This document shows positions 54,311-63,139 of a stretch of DNA of 64,000 nucleotides, in pieces. The translations under genes and the position numbers were made by a program. How positions within the stretch are numbered: the stretch's first letter is position 1; every line of letters begins with the position of its first letter. The stretch comes from Mucilaginibacter sp. L3T2-6 (GTDB taxonomy: Bacteria; Bacteroidota; Bacteroidia; Sphingobacteriales; Sphingobacteriaceae). Under the pieces are notes generated by a model. It was not told the DNA's origin. It made no database searches and worked only from the letters and a program-made list of their open reading frames with translations. Where the stretch lies: positions 1-64,000 of the forward strand of contig NZ_JAUMKC010000023.1 of assembly GCF_030519355.1 (NCBI RefSeq), read 5' to 3'.

Positions 54311-55168
54311 ATGAGCCTTTTGAAAACTATTACCAGAACTTTACTTTTCTCGCTGATATTTTTAATTACCGCCAATAGCCTGAGCTATGCCGACGGCGGT
54401 TTCCCCGTACGCCCCGGGCGTTTGTTGCTGGCGCCATCGGTTGCTTACTTCTGGGCCAATTCGGGCTGGGACCAAAATAGTGTAAAGACACCATTTGCTG
54501 ATAATGGCAGATTTTCGTCGGTAGGTACTACTTTATATGGCGAATATGGCATCAGCCGCAAATTTGCAGTGGTAGCGTCGTTACCGCTGGTATTTAACAG
54601 GTACACTTCCGCCTCAAATCCACCGGTAACAAGTTCGGGCCTCGCCGACCTGGAGACCGGTTTACGGTATTACCTGGCGAATATTGATTTCGTTTATTAC
54701 TTCTCATTGCAGGGTACTGCCATTACCCCAATGTACAGCAATAACCCCAGCCTTGGTTACGGCGAGGAAGGCGCTGAATTAAAGCTTGCTTTTTCGGGCA
54801 CCGGTCACCTGGGCAGCCTTACAACTTATTTTAATGCCGCCGACGGCGTGCGCCAATATTTCGGAACCAACGGCCCTATCCAGAACCGTTACAATGCAAC
54901 TTTTGGTATTACGCTGGATAGCGACTATGAAAACCAGGTTTCAGCAACTGTAAGCGGCATCTATTCACAAAGCGACGACAAGCGGTTTTCAGCAATACCC
55001 GAAACCAATAAAGATTTTTCATTTCTGCAGGCTTCCATTGGCTTTGGCCATTCGTTTACCAGGGAAACTTCGCTGTTTTTGAGCGGCGGCAGATTTCTTA
55101 CAGGCCGCAATACCGGCGTAGGCACATCAGTATCCCTGGCCTTTATTTACAGGCTGGATTATAGGTAG
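54311..55168 (+). CDS. Outer-membrane transporter-like barrel (second paralogue)
   Basis: A 285-residue exported protein (LLFSLIFLITANSLSYADGG) related to the protein at 50597. The order here is esterase then barrel, mirrored from the first pair. Ends in a barrel-type strand (SVSLAFIYRLDYR). Function unknown. Confidence 0.7.
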   Translation: MSLLKTITRTLLFSLIFLITANSLSYADGGFPVRPGRLLLAPSVAYFWANSGWDQNSVKTPFADNGRFSSVGTTLYGEYGISRKFAVVASLPLVFNRYTSASNPPVTSSGLADLETGLRYYLANIDFVYYFSLQGTAITPMYSNNPSLGYGEEGAELKLAFSGTGHLGSLTTYFNAADGVRQYFGTNGPIQNRYNATFGITLDSDYENQVSATVSGIYSQSDDKRFSAIPETNKDFSFLQASIGFGHSFTRETSLFLSGGRFLTGRNTGVGTSVSLAFIYRLDYR

Positions 55169-55177
55169 AAATTTTGG

Positions 55178-55244
55178 TGAAAGGTAAAAGGTTAAAGGCG
55201 AAAGACCGTTCTAAACCTTTTACCTTTCGCCTTTAACCTTTAGC
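55178..55244. repeat. Word-repeat hairpin at convergent gene ends
   Basis: AAAGGTAAAAGGTTAAAGGC and GAAAG on the left are answered by AAACCTTTTACCTTT and CGCCTTTAACCTTT on the right, with words in rearranged order so that alternative stems form. The right part overlaps the stop of the SRPBCC gene. Probably acts as a bidirectional terminator. Confidence 0.65.
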
Positions 55245-55715
55245 CTGCTTCATCACCCCAAATAATTCGTCAATCGCCCTTTTCCTGAACTCAAATATCT
55301 GCTTCACTTTGTTGCCGACGAATACAGCATTGGTAAACCTGCCGATCACGCCGTAGGGAATTGCATAATTTAAAATATCAGTCATTAGCACCCCGCCTTC
55401 AATTTCTTTAAAATGGTGCTGATGGTGCCATAAGGCATAGGGGCCAAAGCGCTGTTCGTCCACAAAATACTGACCCTCTTTTACGTGGGTTATTTCGGTC
55501 ATCCAATTCATTTTGATACCCATTACCGGCGTAATCTTGTAGGTGATTATCATTCCTGCGTACATTTTGGTATCCCCGTTATAATCGGATGTAACTATAA
55601 ACTTCATATCATCCGGCGTAATTTTTGCCAGGTTGAGCGGTGATGAGAAAAAATCCCAGGCTTCATGGAGGCTCACAGGGATAGCTTGTTCGGTTTTAAG
55701 CAGGTATGTTTTCAC
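55233..55715 (-). CDS. SRPBCC/START-like ligand-binding protein
   Basis: A 160-residue protein, LHEAWDFFSSPLNLAKITPDDMKFIVTS ... MTDILNYAIPYGVIGRFTNAVFVGNKVKQIFEFRKRAIDELF. The pattern matches the START-like cyclase/dehydrase SRPBCC fold, with a hydrophobic pocket. Ligand unknown. Single gene. Confidence 0.82.
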   Translation of the reverse strand: MKTYLLKTEQAIPVSLHEAWDFFSSPLNLAKITPDDMKFIVTSDYNGDTKMYAGMIITYKITPVMGIKMNWMTEITHVKEGQYFVDEQRFGPYALWHHQHHFKEIEGGVLMTDILNYAIPYGVIGRFTNAVFVGNKVKQIFEFRKRAIDELFGVMKQAKG

Positions 55716-55870
55716 GGATTAGCTAATAACTTTTATATAATGATTTTGAGGAACAGATCATCGAAGCCGTGTAACGGGTCAGGGCAGATAGTAGTTCAAT
55801 ATCCCGGCGGCTTAATTGGATGAATGTACTTAAAAAAAGCGGATTTCCGGCTATTTCGCTAAATTTGCAA

Positions 55871-56287
55871 ATGAATTTTACCCGCGCCGGCCTGCAAAAA
55901 GAAATTACTTACAAAACATCCCGAAGTGGCGGAAAGGGCGGGCAGAACGTCAATAAGGTATCTACCAAGGTTGAGCTTCTTTTCTCAGTAGAGAATTCAG
56001 CGCTGTTTACTGAAGAAGAAAAATCCCTCATCAGTTCTAAATTACAAAGCCGCCTGAACAAGGATGGCCTCGTACAAATAATTTGCGACGAGGAGCGCAG
56101 CCAATATCTCAACAAGGAAAAAGCTGTAGAAAAACTGGTGGCGCTGCTTACCAGGTCGCTGCAAAAACCCAAAATACGCAAGCCTGCTAAAGTAAGCAAA
56201 GCCGCTAAAGCGGCACGGCTTGACTCCAAAAAAATAAATTCAGCAAAAAAAGAAGGCAGAAGAGGGAATTGGGGAGATAGCGATTAG
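55871..56287 (+). CDS. arfB: ArfB-like peptide-release/rescue factor
   Basis: About 138 residues from MNFTRAGLQKEITYKTSRSG; the longer frame from 55820 is less natural. GGKGGQNVNKVSTKVEL carries the GGQ (residues 23-25) that hydrolyses peptidyl-tRNA. The C-terminal tail is rich in Lys and Arg (RKPAKVSKAAKAARLDSKK), as in ArfB, which inserts into the mRNA channel of stalled ribosomes. Single gene, immediately before an insertion sequence. Confidence 0.88.
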   Translation: MNFTRAGLQKEITYKTSRSGGKGGQNVNKVSTKVELLFSVENSALFTEEEKSLISSKLQSRLNKDGLVQIICDEERSQYLNKEKAVEKLVALLTRSLQKPKIRKPAKVSKAAKAARLDSKKINSAKKEGRRGNWGDSD

Positions 56288-56299
56288 TTAATTAGTCAG

Positions 56300-57752
56300 T
56301 CCTTAAAAAGTGTATAATTAATTGATTATCAACATTTTGTTAGTACTATTAGTTGTTTAAATCTGCAGGATTTATAGATATTAGTGTCAGAAACTTGCAG
56401 TTATTTATGCTTAACAGACCAGTAATTTCCTCCCAATTGAGCTTTTTACAGCCTGGCTTGAAAGAACAATTATCTAATAAACATCCCTTATACATTTTGG
56501 CTGATGTGATTAATTGGCAGATGTTTGAGGACAGTTTCAAAAAACATTACAATGAAAACTTTGGCCGTCCTGCCAAACCAATACGGTTGATGACAGCACT
56601 GTTGATGCTGAAACACATCCGTAACCTGAGCGATGAAAGCGTGGTAGAACAGTGGGCAGAGAATGCTTATTACCAATATTTTAGCGTGGAGCAGATCTTT
56701 ACGGCAAAAGCCCCGTGTGAGGCATCAGAATTGGTTCATTTTCGCAACCGTATCGGTGCCGATGGCGTTGAGCTCATCCTTAAGGAAAGTATCCGTATCA
56801 ATGGCAAAGGCGGTAAAGAAAACAAAGCCAGCATAGATACCACAGTCCAGGAAAAGAATATCACTTATCCTACTGACAGCAAGCTACACCGGAAGATCAT
56901 TAAAAAATGTTCAGCAATAGCTGAAAAAGAACAGCTTGTACTTCGTCAAAGTTACAGCCGCACTTTAAAGAAGCTAGGTATTGACCAGCGATTCAGGAAC
57001 CATCCTAAAAATGGTGCAAAAGCACGTAAGGCAGACAAAAAAGTAAAAACAATAGCTGGCAGACTGGTAAGAGAACTAAAAAGAAAATTACCTGCAGAAA
57101 GTTACAGCAGCGAACTGGAGTTATTCGAGCGGGTACTTAGACAAAAGCGGCATGACAAAAACAAGGTCTATAGCCTCCACGAACCGGAAGTGGTATGCAT
57201 CAGCAAAGGTAAAGAGCATAAGAAATATGAGTTTGGCAGTAAAGTATCCATTACGGTCACCCAAAATAGTGGCGTAATCATTGGGGCGCTGAATATCCCG
57301 GGAAATGATTACGACGGACATACGCTTGATGCGGCGCTCAAGCAACAGCAGCGACTTACAGGTCATAAACTCAAAGAAGCCTTCGTTGACCGGGGCTACC
57401 GGGGTAGAAAAGAAGTCGAGGGTACCCTTATCCATACGCCCAAAACCTTTGGTAGCAAACTAACAAACTATCGAAAATCAAAGTTGAAGGAAGGCTTTAC
57501 AAACAGAGCTGCCATTGAACCTAAAATTGGTCATCTGAAAGCAGATCACCGTTTAAGTCGTAACTTTTACAAAGGCATCAAAGGCGATAACATCAATGTG
57601 ATGCTAGCTGCTGCCGCAATGAATTTCAAAAGGATGATGAATCTCTGGAAAAATCATCTTTTGGCGATTGTTTATGAAATTATCAAGCTAACTACAAATC
57701 TAAACCGAGCCTCCAAAATATACTTGTCGGTTGTTTATTGACTTTTTAAGGA
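56300..57752 (+). mobile_element. IS5-type insertion sequence
   Basis: The ends are inverted repeats: TCCTTAAAAAGT at 56300-56311, and ACTTTTTAAGGA at 57741-57752. One transposase gene fills the interior. Flanks are CAG on the left and TTA on the right, so no target-site duplication is evident. The flanking DNA belongs to a TTAGTTA-rich repeat (left 56277-56296, right 57763-57785), suggesting insertion into it. Confidence 0.8.
56407..57741 (+). CDS. IS5-family DDE transposase
   Basis: About 444 residues from MLNRPVISSQLSFLQPGLKEQ; a TTG 18 codons upstream is possible but less likely. The DUF772-like N-terminus (YNENFGRPAKPIRLMTALLMLKHIRNLSDE) is followed by the DDE residues SIDTTVQE (Asp144), FVDRGYRG (Asp328) and AAIEPKIGHLK (Glu371). 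The frame is complete, so the element may still be mobile. Confidence 0.88.
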   Translation: MLNRPVISSQLSFLQPGLKEQLSNKHPLYILADVINWQMFEDSFKKHYNENFGRPAKPIRLMTALLMLKHIRNLSDESVVEQWAENAYYQYFSVEQIFTAKAPCEASELVHFRNRIGADGVELILKESIRINGKGGKENKASIDTTVQEKNITYPTDSKLHRKIIKKCSAIAEKEQLVLRQSYSRTLKKLGIDQRFRNHPKNGAKARKADKKVKTIAGRLVRELKRKLPAESYSSELELFERVLRQKRHDKNKVYSLHEPEVVCISKGKEHKKYEFGSKVSITVTQNSGVIIGALNIPGNDYDGHTLDAALKQQQRLTGHKLKEAFVDRGYRGRKEVEGTLIHTPKTFGSKLTNYRKSKLKEGFTNRAAIEPKIGHLKADHRLSRNFYKGIKGDNINVMLAAAAMNFKRMMNLWKNHLLAIVYEIIKLTTNLNRASKIYLSVVY

Positions 57753-57762
57753 TTAACTATTT

Positions 57763-57838
57763 AGTGATAGAGATTAGTTAGATGCCGGTTTTATTTTCTT
57801 AACCTAATCAACTAATCTCTAATCAATTAATCTCTAGC
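57763..57838. repeat. Word-repeat hairpin beside the IS
   Basis: AGAGATTAGTTAG and inverted CTAATCAACTAATCTCT with a second TAATCAATTAATCTCTAG. Converging genes end here. The left IS flank GATAGCGATTAGTTAATTAG is a related word, so the IS probably landed in such a cluster. Confidence 0.55.
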
Positions 57839-57840
57839 AT

Positions 57841-58812
57841 CTACTTAAACCTATACAACGCGGTTACACTGCCCCACTGCTCCGAGCGCACCATTTCTTT
57901 GGTTTCTTTGGTGTGAAAAATTGCTGCAGCATCCACAGCGAACCGTCCGGTGGTAAACGCCACACCAAACTGATTGCTGAAAATTACAGGTTCTTTATTA
58001 CGCGTTATTTCAAGACTATTGGGGTCATCGTGGCTGGCAAACAAGCCGCCTTGTATGGTGGCATCATACAGCACATAATTGAGCAAAGGCTTGTAGTAAA
58101 AAAATATCTCGTGCTGGTGAAGCGGCTCTGCCGCCTGCTTTTGTATGGCCGAACTTTGCGTAATTACAGAATTAAACAACTGGTTAAAATTACCGATCCT
58201 TACTATACCACCTGCGCCTGCACCGCTAAAGCCGTTACCCAGGTTTGCATACCCGGTAAATGAAGCGTCTATCCAACTGTCGCGTGCAATTAATTTGGTG
58301 TAATTTGCCGATAAATTTAACTGGGCCTCGTTATGTATCTGGTATTCCCAGCCCCCCGGGTGATAAAAGCCGAAATGGTCATGCACGTAATCCTGCACTT
58401 CTTTACCAAATGCCCCGGGGCCAATAATGCCAATCTGCGCCCCAAATTTCAAGGCGCCTTCATTTTTATATAAAAAGTTTAAAGTGGCGCCGGCATACAG
58501 ATAGCCCGCAAATGGCCGATCCACCAGATACGCCTGATCAGCGCCCTTATAATTAACACTGCCACTCTGTGGATTGAATATCTTTTGGCCTATTTCAAGA
58601 CCAAGTACTTTGTTAGCAAGCTTACTGCTTTCATTTACCTTTTGGGCATGCCTGTAATAAAAAAAGATGCCGTCGGTGTAATACCTGTCCGAACCCTGCA
58701 TCAGGTAGGAATCATTATCCGTTTGTAAGCCTATTTCGGTACTGTGTGTCTGGGCAAAAACGTTCGCGGCGCAAAAAAAGCAAATGGCGAACAGCAATAA
58801 TTTAAATCTCAT
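57841..58812 (-). CDS. LpxR-like lipid A deacylase
   Basis: About 323 residues from MRFKLLLFAICFFCAANVFAQ (signal peptide); the longer frame begins 27 codons earlier. LQTDNDSYLMQGSDRYYTDGIFFYY keeps the Asn-Asp and the Tyr-Thr-Asp blocks near the active site of LpxR, and VHDHFGFYHPGGWEYQIHNEAQ gives His and Glu residues. The barrel ends in SVTALYRFK. LpxR removes the 3'-acyl chain of lipid A in the outer membrane. The gene for another small barrel is 81 bases upstream of this start. Confidence 0.75.
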   Translation of the reverse strand: MRFKLLLFAICFFCAANVFAQTHSTEIGLQTDNDSYLMQGSDRYYTDGIFFYYRHAQKVNESSKLANKVLGLEIGQKIFNPQSGSVNYKGADQAYLVDRPFAGYLYAGATLNFLYKNEGALKFGAQIGIIGPGAFGKEVQDYVHDHFGFYHPGGWEYQIHNEAQLNLSANYTKLIARDSWIDASFTGYANLGNGFSGAGAGGIVRIGNFNQLFNSVITQSSAIQKQAAEPLHQHEIFFYYKPLLNYVLYDATIQGGLFASHDDPNSLEITRNKEPVIFSNQFGVAFTTGRFAVDAAAIFHTKETKEMVRSEQWGSVTALYRFK

Positions 58813-58893
58813 CCGGTTTGTTTGCAATAACCGTCTAAAATAGTAAAAGCCCCGGTAATTCAGGGCTTTTACAAATATTTTTAAAGGCAACAA

Positions 58894-59445
58894 TTAAAAC
58901 GTATAGCCAATGCTCAAACCGCCTTCAGCTATTACACCATCATCATACAATACCGGCACAAACGCTATCCTGAAATTAATACCCCCATTGTCCTGCTGAA
59001 AACGATAGCCAACAGTTGCGGTGCCGATAAAGCCGGTAACATTGTCGAACTCAAAAAATGTACCCTTATTTGAGCCTTGAGAACGAACGAACGTTGTACC
59101 TGCGCCAAACTCGGCAAAGCTGCTGCCGCCCTCACGGCCTAATGGTGCTAAATAATTTATTTGCAGGGGGACCGATGCCACCCAGTTAGCGCCTGTGTTA
59201 TAGTAACCCGCACCTACTCGGTAGCCAAACTTATCGCGCCTGTCGCCAAAACGTGTATCGTAATTTAAGGTAAGCGCTAAACCCGGGCCACCCGCCTCCA
59301 GAAATATGGTCCGGGGTTTTATAAATTCTTCCTGAACGGTATCTCTTTTAATAGGATTTGCCTCAAGGTTTTGTGCCTTTAGGTAGAAAGATGACGTAAC
59401 AAGGAACAATAAAAAAAGAGCTTTTAGCGCAAAAGTTTTCTTCAC
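58894..59445 (-). CDS. Small outer-membrane barrel protein
   Basis: A 183-residue exported protein (ALKALFLLFLVTSSFYLKAQ), beta-rich, ending LSIGYTF with terminal Phe, as in outer-membrane barrels. Unknown function; co-directional with the LpxR-like gene and possibly co-transcribed. Confidence 0.65.
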   Translation of the reverse strand: MKKTFALKALFLLFLVTSSFYLKAQNLEANPIKRDTVQEEFIKPRTIFLEAGGPGLALTLNYDTRFGDRRDKFGYRVGAGYYNTGANWVASVPLQINYLAPLGREGGSSFAEFGAGTTFVRSQGSNKGTFFEFDNVTGFIGTATVGYRFQQDNGGINFRIAFVPVLYDDGVIAEGGLSIGYTF

Positions 59446-59525
59446 TTTGGTGGGGCTTTAGGAGGTTTTTAAATAGTACTACAATTAATTTACAATTACG
59501 ATACCACCTAATACGCTTGTTAAAG

Positions 59526-59571
59526 CTGAAATGTTTCACGCCCCGGCCAGCCGGCGCCTGAAACATTTCAG
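59526..59571. terminator. Hairpin between lon and the barrel gene
   Basis: CTGAAATGTTTCA pairs perfectly with TGAAACATTTCAG, with a G+C-rich centre (GCC...GGC). It lies after the lon stop on the minus strand. Only a short T run follows. Confidence 0.6.
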
Positions 59572-59616
59572 TAAAAATTCAGAATTATTAACAAAATATT
59601 GCCACCAAAAATGAGA

Positions 59617-62094
59617 TCAGGCAACGGGCTGCCTGTTGTCTTCTTTTATTGTAAAGTCAAGAGGGTTATCTACTTTCTCATCCAGCAGCGCCAGGTTTAT
59701 AACCTCATGCATTTCAGTCACGTAATGAAACTTAAGGTCTTTTATGTAATCCTCCTTAATTTCCTGTATATCTTTCCTGTTCGATGCGCAAAGCACTATT
59801 TCTTTTATATTGGCGCGTTTAGCTGCAAGTATTTTTTCCTTTATGCCACCAACCGGCAACACACGCCCGCGCAAGGTTATCTCGCCGGTCATGGCCAGGT
59901 GCGGTTTGATTTTACGCTGCGTAAAGGCTGATGTAAGGGCGGTGAGCATAGTTACCCCGGCCGATGGGCCATCTTTAGGCGTAGCCCCGGCAGGAACATG
60001 CACGTGAACATCCCATAAGTCAAACAACCTTGGGTCAATGTTGAAATTGGCTGCGTGAGCACGCAGATAAGCCAGGGCGATAGTCACCGATTCCTTCATT
60101 ACATCACCCAGGCTGCCGGTGAGTGTTAGCTTGCCTTTACCGGGGCTTAAGCTAGCCTCGATGAATAAAATATCTCCGCCAACCGATGTCCACGCCAGGC
60201 CGGTAACCACACCTGCAACGTCGTTTCCTTCGTACAGGTCTTTATCATATATCGGCGCGCCCAATATTTTCTCCACCTCTTTCGCGCTTACGGTAGGGTT
60301 ATAAGGCTCTTCCAGGGCGATGTTCTTAGCCACCCCGCGTACCAGCGAGCCTATTTTCTTCTCGAGTGCGCGCACACCGGATTCACGCGTATAATCGACA
60401 ATCAGTTTTTCAATCACCTCAGGCCTCACCACCACATCTTTGGTTTTCAGGCCATGTGCTTCCCGCTGTTTTGGTAAAAGGTGCTGTTTAGCAATTTCAA
60501 CCTTCTCTTCAATAGTATAGCCGTTAACCTCTATTATTTCCATACGGTCGAGCAAAGCGGGCTGTACGGAACTTAATGAATTTGCCGTTGCAATAAACAT
60601 CACATTTGACAAATCAAAATCCATCTCAACATAGTGGTCGTAAAATGTGCTGTTTTGTTCGGGGTCGAGCACTTCAAGTAAAGCCGAAGACGGGTCGCCC
60701 CTGAAATCGTTACCTACTTTATCAATCTCATCTAAAATAAACACCGGGTTTGAAGCCCCTGCCTTTTTTATCGACTGGATAATACGGCCAGGCATTGCGC
60801 CTATATAAGTTTTACGGTGGCCGCGTATCTCGGCTTCATCGCGGATACCACCCAGTGCCATACGCACATATTTACGGCCGAGCGCTTTGGCTATAGATTT
60901 TCCCAGGGAAGTTTTGCCAACTCCGGGAGGGCCTACTAAACAAAGAATCGGCGCCTTCATATCGTGCTTTAATTTAAGCACTGCCAGGTACTCAATTATG
61001 CGTTGCTTCACCTTGTCAAGGCCGAAATGGTCTTTATCAAGTACTTTTTGTGCACGCTTTAAGTCGAAGTTATCTTTGGTAAACTCGTTCCAGGGCAGGT
61101 CGAGCAGCAATTCAAGGTAGTTTATCTGCACGGAATAATCTGCAGCGGCAGGGTTAATGCGCGCCAGCTTTTCGATCTCTTTGTTAAAATGATCGTTAAC
61201 TTCCTTGGCCCACTTCTTTTTTGATGCCCGTAGTCTCAGGCTGTCAATCTCAAGGTCAGGCGTATTCCCGCCAAGTTCTTCCTGGATCGTCTTCAGTTGT
61301 TGGTTTAAGAAATAATCACGCTGCTGCTTATCCAAATCAACCCTGACTTTGCTTTGTATCTGGTTTTTAAGTTCCAGCATCTGCAAATCAAGGGTTAAGT
61401 GTTCCAGCACCAGGTTAGCTTTCGCACGCAGGCTGGGTTCTTCCAGCAATCGCTGCTTCGCCATCATATCGGCGTTCATGTTCGACGCGATAAAATTTAT
61501 CAGGAACGAGGTGCTTTCGATGTTGCGGATAGCTATCCCCGCTTCGCTCGGAATATTTGGCGAAAGCTGGATAATGCTCATGGCCATGTCTTTTATCGAC
61601 GAAACCATAGCCTTAAATTCCTTATCCTCTTTATGCTTAGCTTCTTTAAACGGTTCAATGGTAGCCTTTATATAAGGCACGCTCTGCACTTCATCTTTTA
61701 AGATAAACCTTTTTTTGCCTTGCAGGATAACCGTAGTGTTGCCATCGGGCATTTGCAGCATCTTAACAATTAATGCAATGGTTCCGATTTTGTTCAACTG
61801 GGCAAATGAAGGGTCTTCTATTGCTACATCCTGTTGAGCAACTACCCCAATCATGCGGCTGCCTTTATTGGCATCGCGGATCAATTTAATTGATTTATCA
61901 CGGCCGACAGTTATCGGAATAACCACGCCGGGGAAAAGTACGGTATTACGCAGCGGCAGTATCGATAAAATATCCGGTATGGCCTCATTGTTCATTTCCT
62001 CTTCGTCTTCGGTAGACATAAGGGGAAAAAACTCCGAATCCTCATTTATAACCGGTAAAGCACTATTAAAATCAAACGGATCAAAATTCATCAA
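59617..62094 (-). CDS. lon: Lon ATP-dependent protease
   Basis: An 825-residue protease. N-terminal substrate domain (LPLRNTVLFPGVVIPITVGRDKSIKLI), AAA+ motor with GPPGVGKTSLGKSIA (Walker A near residue 386) and VFILDEIDK (Walker B), protease domain with PKDGPSAGVTM (Ser about 709) and GGIKEKILAAKRA (Lys about 751). Degrades misfolded and regulatory proteins; it also degrades antitoxins in other bacteria, relevant to the several toxin pairs nearby. Single gene with a -7 promoter element 43 bases upstream. Confidence 0.96.
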   Translation of the reverse strand: MMNFDPFDFNSALPVINEDSEFFPLMSTEDEEEMNNEAIPDILSILPLRNTVLFPGVVIPITVGRDKSIKLIRDANKGSRMIGVVAQQDVAIEDPSFAQLNKIGTIALIVKMLQMPDGNTTVILQGKKRFILKDEVQSVPYIKATIEPFKEAKHKEDKEFKAMVSSIKDMAMSIIQLSPNIPSEAGIAIRNIESTSFLINFIASNMNADMMAKQRLLEEPSLRAKANLVLEHLTLDLQMLELKNQIQSKVRVDLDKQQRDYFLNQQLKTIQEELGGNTPDLEIDSLRLRASKKKWAKEVNDHFNKEIEKLARINPAAADYSVQINYLELLLDLPWNEFTKDNFDLKRAQKVLDKDHFGLDKVKQRIIEYLAVLKLKHDMKAPILCLVGPPGVGKTSLGKSIAKALGRKYVRMALGGIRDEAEIRGHRKTYIGAMPGRIIQSIKKAGASNPVFILDEIDKVGNDFRGDPSSALLEVLDPEQNSTFYDHYVEMDFDLSNVMFIATANSLSSVQPALLDRMEIIEVNGYTIEEKVEIAKQHLLPKQREAHGLKTKDVVVRPEVIEKLIVDYTRESGVRALEKKIGSLVRGVAKNIALEEPYNPTVSAKEVEKILGAPIYDKDLYEGNDVAGVVTGLAWTSVGGDILFIEASLSPGKGKLTLTGSLGDVMKESVTIALAYLRAHAANFNIDPRLFDLWDVHVHVPAGATPKDGPSAGVTMLTALTSAFTQRKIKPHLAMTGEITLRGRVLPVGGIKEKILAAKRANIKEIVLCASNRKDIQEIKEDYIKDLKFHYVTEMHEVINLALLDEKVDNPLDFTIKEDNRQPVA

Positions 62095-62462
62095 CTACCT
62101 TTTATGTTTTGTAAAAAACGTCAATATGTCAGCCTGCAAAGATACAGGCATTTTTGCACAGGATAAAAAGGAATTTTCCTGCGGGTTATTCAATATTTCA
62201 ATTGCTATGCCAAGTACCGGCAAATCAGGCGCCGCAAATCAGGTTGGTTTGTAAAACACTGAGAACATGAAGGTTAAACAAACAACCGGATTAAAACCAA
62301 AAAATAAAGTTATTGATAAATATGAAAAAAAGTCATATAATAGCACTCTGTTTTGATAAATTATTTTACGGGCATCTGTACAAAAAATACAATGCTGGCA
62401 TAATATTTTCTAACTATGGCAGTTAATATTATACTGTTTTGATTATCACTAGTTGGCCGTTA
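62095..62462. other. Region between lon and TPR gene
   Basis: About 370 bases between divergent genes. Holds the lon -7 element and a short direct repeat GCAAATCAGG near 62219 and 62235. The start of the TPR gene is preceded by an A+T-rich stretch. No gene seen. Confidence 0.45.
62137..62144 (-). promoter_or_regulatory. lon: -7 promoter element of lon
   Basis: TATCTTTG on the minus strand fits TAnnTTTG, 43 bases before the lon ATG. No -33 found. Confidence 0.5.
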
Positions 62463-63092
62463 ATGAGGATTTCAGTAATTATATCTTTACTTATAATTTC
62501 TTCCGTTGAAACCATATCTGCCCAAAACTCCTATATAAAATTGGGACAGCAGGCTTTAATGGATGGGGATTTTAAGGCGGCAGTATCTCAGCTCGAAAGG
62601 GCCTGCCTGATAGACTCTACAAACTCCACCGCCTTGCTAATGCTGGGATATTCATATTACCACAGCGAAAATTATAAAAAGTCCATTGCTGCCTATACCA
62701 AGGAAATTGCCTTAAATCCTGCAGATGCAACCGCTTATTACTACAGGGCCAGGGCAAAAGGCTACCTGGGAAAAGATAATCAGACTAGCCCCGCAGACAA
62801 AGAAAAATATCTTCTCGGTGCAATTTTTGATTTGACTAAAGCCATCGCTATAGATCCTGATCTTACCCGGAACAAATATTACCAGGTGAGGGGTATTGCC
62901 TACCGCGAATATGGCGTGTTTAAATTGCAGGCAACCGGAAAACAATTCGATAAAGTAAGGGCGATCAACTCGCTGCGTGCGTCTGTGGCTGACCTGGAAA
63001 AAGTTTTGGCAGATAACCCCGGCCGGACTGACATCTCTACCCTTATCGATCTTTCAAAGCAGAAACTTAACGAAGCGCTGGCCCACAAATAA
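62463..63092 (+). CDS. Secreted TPR protein
   Basis: About 209 residues from MRISVIISLLIISSVETISAQ (signal peptide). The body has tetratricopeptide repeats (YIKLGQQALMDGDFKAAVSQLERACLIDSTNSTALLMLGYSYYHSENYKKSIAAYTKEIALNPADATAYYYRARA, then a third). Three to four repeats; a scaffold in the periplasm. The frame could start 8 codons earlier at TTG 62439, which is less likely. Confidence 0.75.
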   Translation: MRISVIISLLIISSVETISAQNSYIKLGQQALMDGDFKAAVSQLERACLIDSTNSTALLMLGYSYYHSENYKKSIAAYTKEIALNPADATAYYYRARAKGYLGKDNQTSPADKEKYLLGAIFDLTKAIAIDPDLTRNKYYQVRGIAYREYGVFKLQATGKQFDKVRAINSLRASVADLEKVLADNPGRTDISTLIDLSKQKLNEALAHK

Positions 63093-63139
63093 TCGTAAGC
63101 CGGGATTTATTTTGATAGCCTATTCAGGTCTTCGTATAA

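Noticed and set aside
45837..55168. A classical polysaccharide utilisation locus
   Set aside because: No SusC/SusD pair is present. Hexosaminidase, sialidase-like protein and esterases lie together but without that import machinery.
56290..57762. A target-site duplication at the IS ends
   Set aside because: The three to four bases outside the inverted repeats (CAG, TTA) do not match.
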